In this document: piece by piece, positions 13,237 through 14,881 of the stretch
Layout of the letters: each line of letters begins with the position of its first letter
Numbering within the stretch: the first letter of the stretch is position 1
Source of the DNA: Euryarchaeota archaeon UBA59
GTDB lineage: Archaea > Thermoplasmatota > Poseidoniia > Poseidoniales > Thalassarchaeaceae
Assembly: GCA_002505495.1 (NCBI GenBank)
Contig: DAVI01000011.1
Location: 15,837-30,717, forward strand
Length of the DNA: 14,881 bases
Reading direction: 5' to 3'
The notes under the pieces: model-generated
Told to the model about the DNA's origin: nothing
The model's input: only the letters and a program-made list of their open reading frames with translations
Database searches by the model: none
Position numbers and translations under genes: made by a program

Positions 13237-13824
13237 TCATGAGTGGCTCGGGAGTCCGCGGTCCGCTTTGACCGCCTCCTTCACGATGTGGTTGATGATG
13301 AGTTGAAGGTCTTCGATTCGCTCCATCGAAGTCGTGTCACAGACGACTGCAACATCGACCATGCCGGCGAGTTTGCCGCCACCACCACTCTTGTAGTCAC
13401 CAGTGATAGCTGCAGTTAGGCAGCCAAGTTCCTTCGCCTTTGCAATCCCGTTCAGCACATTCGGTGAATTCCCGGAACCTGAATAGCCGACGACCAGGTC
13501 ACCCGGCTTCGCCCAGGTGGAGAGCGCTCCTGCGAACACATTGTCGTAGGAGGTGTCATTCGCCCAGGCGGTCAGACTTGAGATGTTGTCCACATGGGAG
13601 AGCGTTGGAAGTCCGAGTTCCTTGCTCCAGTCCCCAGCCGAGTGTGACGGCGTGGCGGCAGAGCCGCCGTTTCCGATGAAGTGAACGGTGCCTCCACCAT
13701 CAATTACAGAGAGAACTTGTTCGTAAAGTGCCTTCAAGTCCTGCTTTGAAAGACTAGCGAGCGCACGGCTCAAGTCTGCGACATAGCCGTCGACGAAAGA
13801 GTCGAAGTCGAATCCCACCTGCAT
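13237..13824 (-). CDS. gmhA: GmhA-like sedoheptulose-7-phosphate isomerase (SIS domain)
   Basis: A SIS-fold sugar-phosphate isomerase; GmhA converts sedoheptulose 7-phosphate to D-glycero-manno-heptose 7-phosphate, the first step to activated heptoses for surface glycans. 195 aa, matching GmhA length. Visible: I-G-N-G-G-S at 50-55, phosphate loop S-G-S-G-N-S-P-N-V-L, A-I-T-G-D-Y before G-G-G-G-K-L-A, and the C-terminal R-I-E-D-x-Q-L-I-I-N-H-I-V helix with H179. Lining it up with E. coli GmhA from memory puts H61 and H179 on conserved metal or catalytic histidines, but the catalytic Glu is Asp (D65) and a metal-ligand Gln is Glu. DiaA-like or other SIS roles remain possible. ATG 13824 has GAGG only two bases away; GTG 13818 has better spacing. 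Confidence 0.84.
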   Translation of the reverse strand: MQVGFDFDSFVDGYVADLSRALASLSKQDLKALYEQVLSVIDGGGTVHFIGNGGSAATPSHSAGDWSKELGLPTLSHVDNISSLTAWANDTSYDNVFAGALSTWAKPGDLVVGYSGSGNSPNVLNGIAKAKELGCLTAAITGDYKSGGGGKLAGMVDVAVVCDTTSMERIEDLQLIINHIVKEAVKADRGLPSHS

Positions 13825-13851
13825 TCCTCAACGGCCCGCTGCGAGGCAGCC

Positions 13852-13857
13852 TATTTA
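13852..13857. promoter_or_regulatory. Shared TATA-like element of the gmhA / archaeosortase divergent promoters
   Basis: TATTTA on the plus strand (TAAATA on the minus strand), in CTATTTAC/GTAAATAG context, in the 61-base spacer between the two ATG codons. Its centre is 30.5 bases from the gmhA ATG and 31.5 from the archaeosortase ATG. With start points 25-27 bases away both transcripts would be nearly leaderless. It is the only clear AT-rich box in the spacer. Confidence 0.5.
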
Positions 13858-13859
13858 CG

Positions 13860-13877
13860 AGTTGTTGATACACAACT
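13860..13877. repeat. AGTTGT-N6-ACAACT inverted repeat upstream of the archaeosortase gene
   Basis: Perfect six-base arms around TGATAC, lying between the shared TATA-like element and the ATG at 13886. The position would block transcription initiation toward the archaeosortase gene if a regulator bound there. A six-base repeat this close can also occur by chance. Confidence 0.4.
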
Positions 13878-13885
13878 GTCCTAGA

Positions 13886-14863
13886 ATGGCGTCTAACAAC
13901 ATCCTACATCCACTCGCCGAGGCTCTCGGAACTTCCGACGAGATGCTACGGTTGTACTGCGCAATCATCGGTTTGGTGCTTCTCGGCATCGGTTTTCACT
14001 CTAAGAGCGACCGGCGAGGGAGTATCGCTGCACCGGGCTGGATCATGCTCGGATTCTACTTCTTTCTCGACACTCCACACTATGTGGAAATTGAGGACCC
14101 CGTTCTCATATTGATGTCAGCAGCAGCGCTTCCACTCTCCATCGCTATCGCAGTGTGGGAAGTCCGTACGGAACGGGAAGGGACGGACGAGCCAGCCTTG
14201 GTCTGGTTTCGTGGGTGCACCTTTTGGGCAGCCACACCCTATCTTCTCGTCTCTTGGGTACCGAACATGGCAATGGCAGTGGTCTGGATAACCGCTTGGC
14301 AGGGAATCTTCTTCCTAAGGATATCAGGGGTTGCTGACCTATCTTTGGGGGAGGCCAGAGTCAATTACGCCGATGGCTCGAGTGGATTGTTTTCAGAGTT
14401 TCAAGGAAATCCGTGGCTCTATCTAGAACCGCTTGGCGAGGGCGGGTTCTACATCCCTATTCTCACTGAGAGTGGTGGTTCTGCAGGAATTTCGATTATT
14501 TTTGCATGCAGCGCGCTTCAGTCGATGATCGTCTTTGTAGGGGCGCTGGTTGCACTACGAGGTGTGTCGTGGAAGTTGAGGGCACGCGCCTTCATCATCA
14601 CCCTGCCGGTGATTCACCTTCTCAACACCTTCAGAAATGCGGGTATCATCTATCTTGACATGACCTATAGAGAATGGAACTGGTTTGACATAGGGATGTT
14701 TGATTTTGCTCACTCATACGCCGCAAAATTCGGCAGTCTGGTTGCGATGTTTGCTATGGCCATAGTCCTCTTCGAACTTTTGCCCACTCTGCATTCTCAT
14801 GTTCTGAGACTGATGGAACCGATAATGAAGATGTTTACCAGAGCGTCGACGGCTGAACCCTGA
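13886..14863 (+). CDS. Archaeosortase/exosortase-family membrane cysteine protease
   Basis: A polytopic membrane transpeptidase-like protease; archaeosortases cleave C-terminal sorting tags from secreted proteins and join them to lipid. 325 aa with about 7-8 hydrophobic segments, including, from this ATG, about 20-38, 47-61, 73-91, 110-147, 202-223, 233-258 and 282-300. The catalytic triad pattern is intact: Cys208 in A-C-S-A-L-Q-S-M, Arg250 in L-N-T-F-R-N-A-G, and a third-position His276 in F-D-F-A-H-S-Y-A-A-K-F-G. In exosortases the third residue is His; in haloarchaeal ArtA an Arg is used, so this protein looks exosortase-like there. An upstream in-frame TTG (13862) exists, but ATG 13886 fits the promoter. 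No substrate with a sorting tail is in the window. Divergent from the heptose-type genes. Confidence 0.9.
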   Translation: MASNNILHPLAEALGTSDEMLRLYCAIIGLVLLGIGFHSKSDRRGSIAAPGWIMLGFYFFLDTPHYVEIEDPVLILMSAAALPLSIAIAVWEVRTEREGTDEPALVWFRGCTFWAATPYLLVSWVPNMAMAVVWITAWQGIFFLRISGVADLSLGEARVNYADGSSGLFSEFQGNPWLYLEPLGEGGFYIPILTESGGSAGISIIFACSALQSMIVFVGALVALRGVSWKLRARAFIITLPVIHLLNTFRNAGIIYLDMTYREWNWFDIGMFDFAHSYAAKFGSLVAMFAMAIVLFELLPTLHSHVLRLMEPIMKMFTRASTAEP

Positions 14864-14881
14864 AACCACTCAACGGCCTCG

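Noticed and set aside
1..14881. tRNA, rRNA, CRISPR array, insertion sequence or integrase
   Set aside because: No clover-leaf, rRNA stretch, regularly spaced repeats, transposase motif or terminal inverted repeats were seen by eye; a covariance-model scan could still find a small RNA.

Overview
This window reads as a densely packed archaeal chromosome segment, most likely euryarchaeal. The evidence is a proteasome alpha / SBDS / RNA-exosome (Rrp4-Rrp41-Rrp42) / eL43 / Pcc1 / prefoldin-beta superoperon, an agmatidine synthetase TiaS, a diphthamide-type ATP pyrophosphatase and an archaeosortase-family membrane protease. A planktonic Thermoplasmatota lineage (marine group II/III-like) would fit the style of the genes, but this is an inference from gene content, not a phylogenetic result. 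No stretch longer than about 300 bases lacks a gene. I see no tRNA, rRNA, CRISPR array, insertion sequence or phage gene.

Region 1 (19-957, +) holds a TPR-type helical-repeat protein of unknown role. Its 3' end overlaps, tail to tail, the last gene of the next cluster.

Region 2 (7646 down to 941, all -) is a ten-gene leftward superoperon: psmA, SBDS, rrp4, rrp41, rrp42, eL43, pcc1, prefoldin beta, a DHH/DHHA1 phosphoesterase and a TPR-like protein. From rrp42 onward the genes are coupled by overlaps of 1 to 4 bases, Shine-Dalgarno sites embedded in the preceding stop codon, or (eL43/pcc1) a 23-base out-of-frame overlap. The products cover protein turnover (20S proteasome), ribosome maturation (SBDS), RNA decay (exosome core plus a nanoRNase-like DHH enzyme), translation (eL43), tRNA t6A modification (KEOPS Pcc1) and folding (prefoldin). 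The rrp4 leader carries two perfect 6-3-6 inverted repeats flanking a TATA-like box.

Region 3 (7828-10049, +) diverges from psmA. It carries a diphthine--ammonia ligase-type PP-loop enzyme and adenylosuccinate lyase purB.

Region 4 (10111-11035) holds a small C-terminally anchored membrane protein (-) and, divergent from it, a RecA/KaiC-fold protein whose Walker A lysine is replaced (+). The latter overlaps the next cluster tail to tail.

Region 5 (13824 down to 11008, -) is a four-gene cluster: a GmhA-like SIS sugar-phosphate isomerase, a GmhB-like HAD phosphatase, tiaS and a small N-terminally anchored membrane protein. Head to head with it is an archaeosortase-family protease (13886-14863, +). 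The two transcription units share one very short spacer with a single TATA-like element almost equidistant from both start codons. The pairing of possible heptose synthesis with a sortase-like surface-anchoring enzyme suggests a cell-envelope module, and it is the most interesting part of the window.
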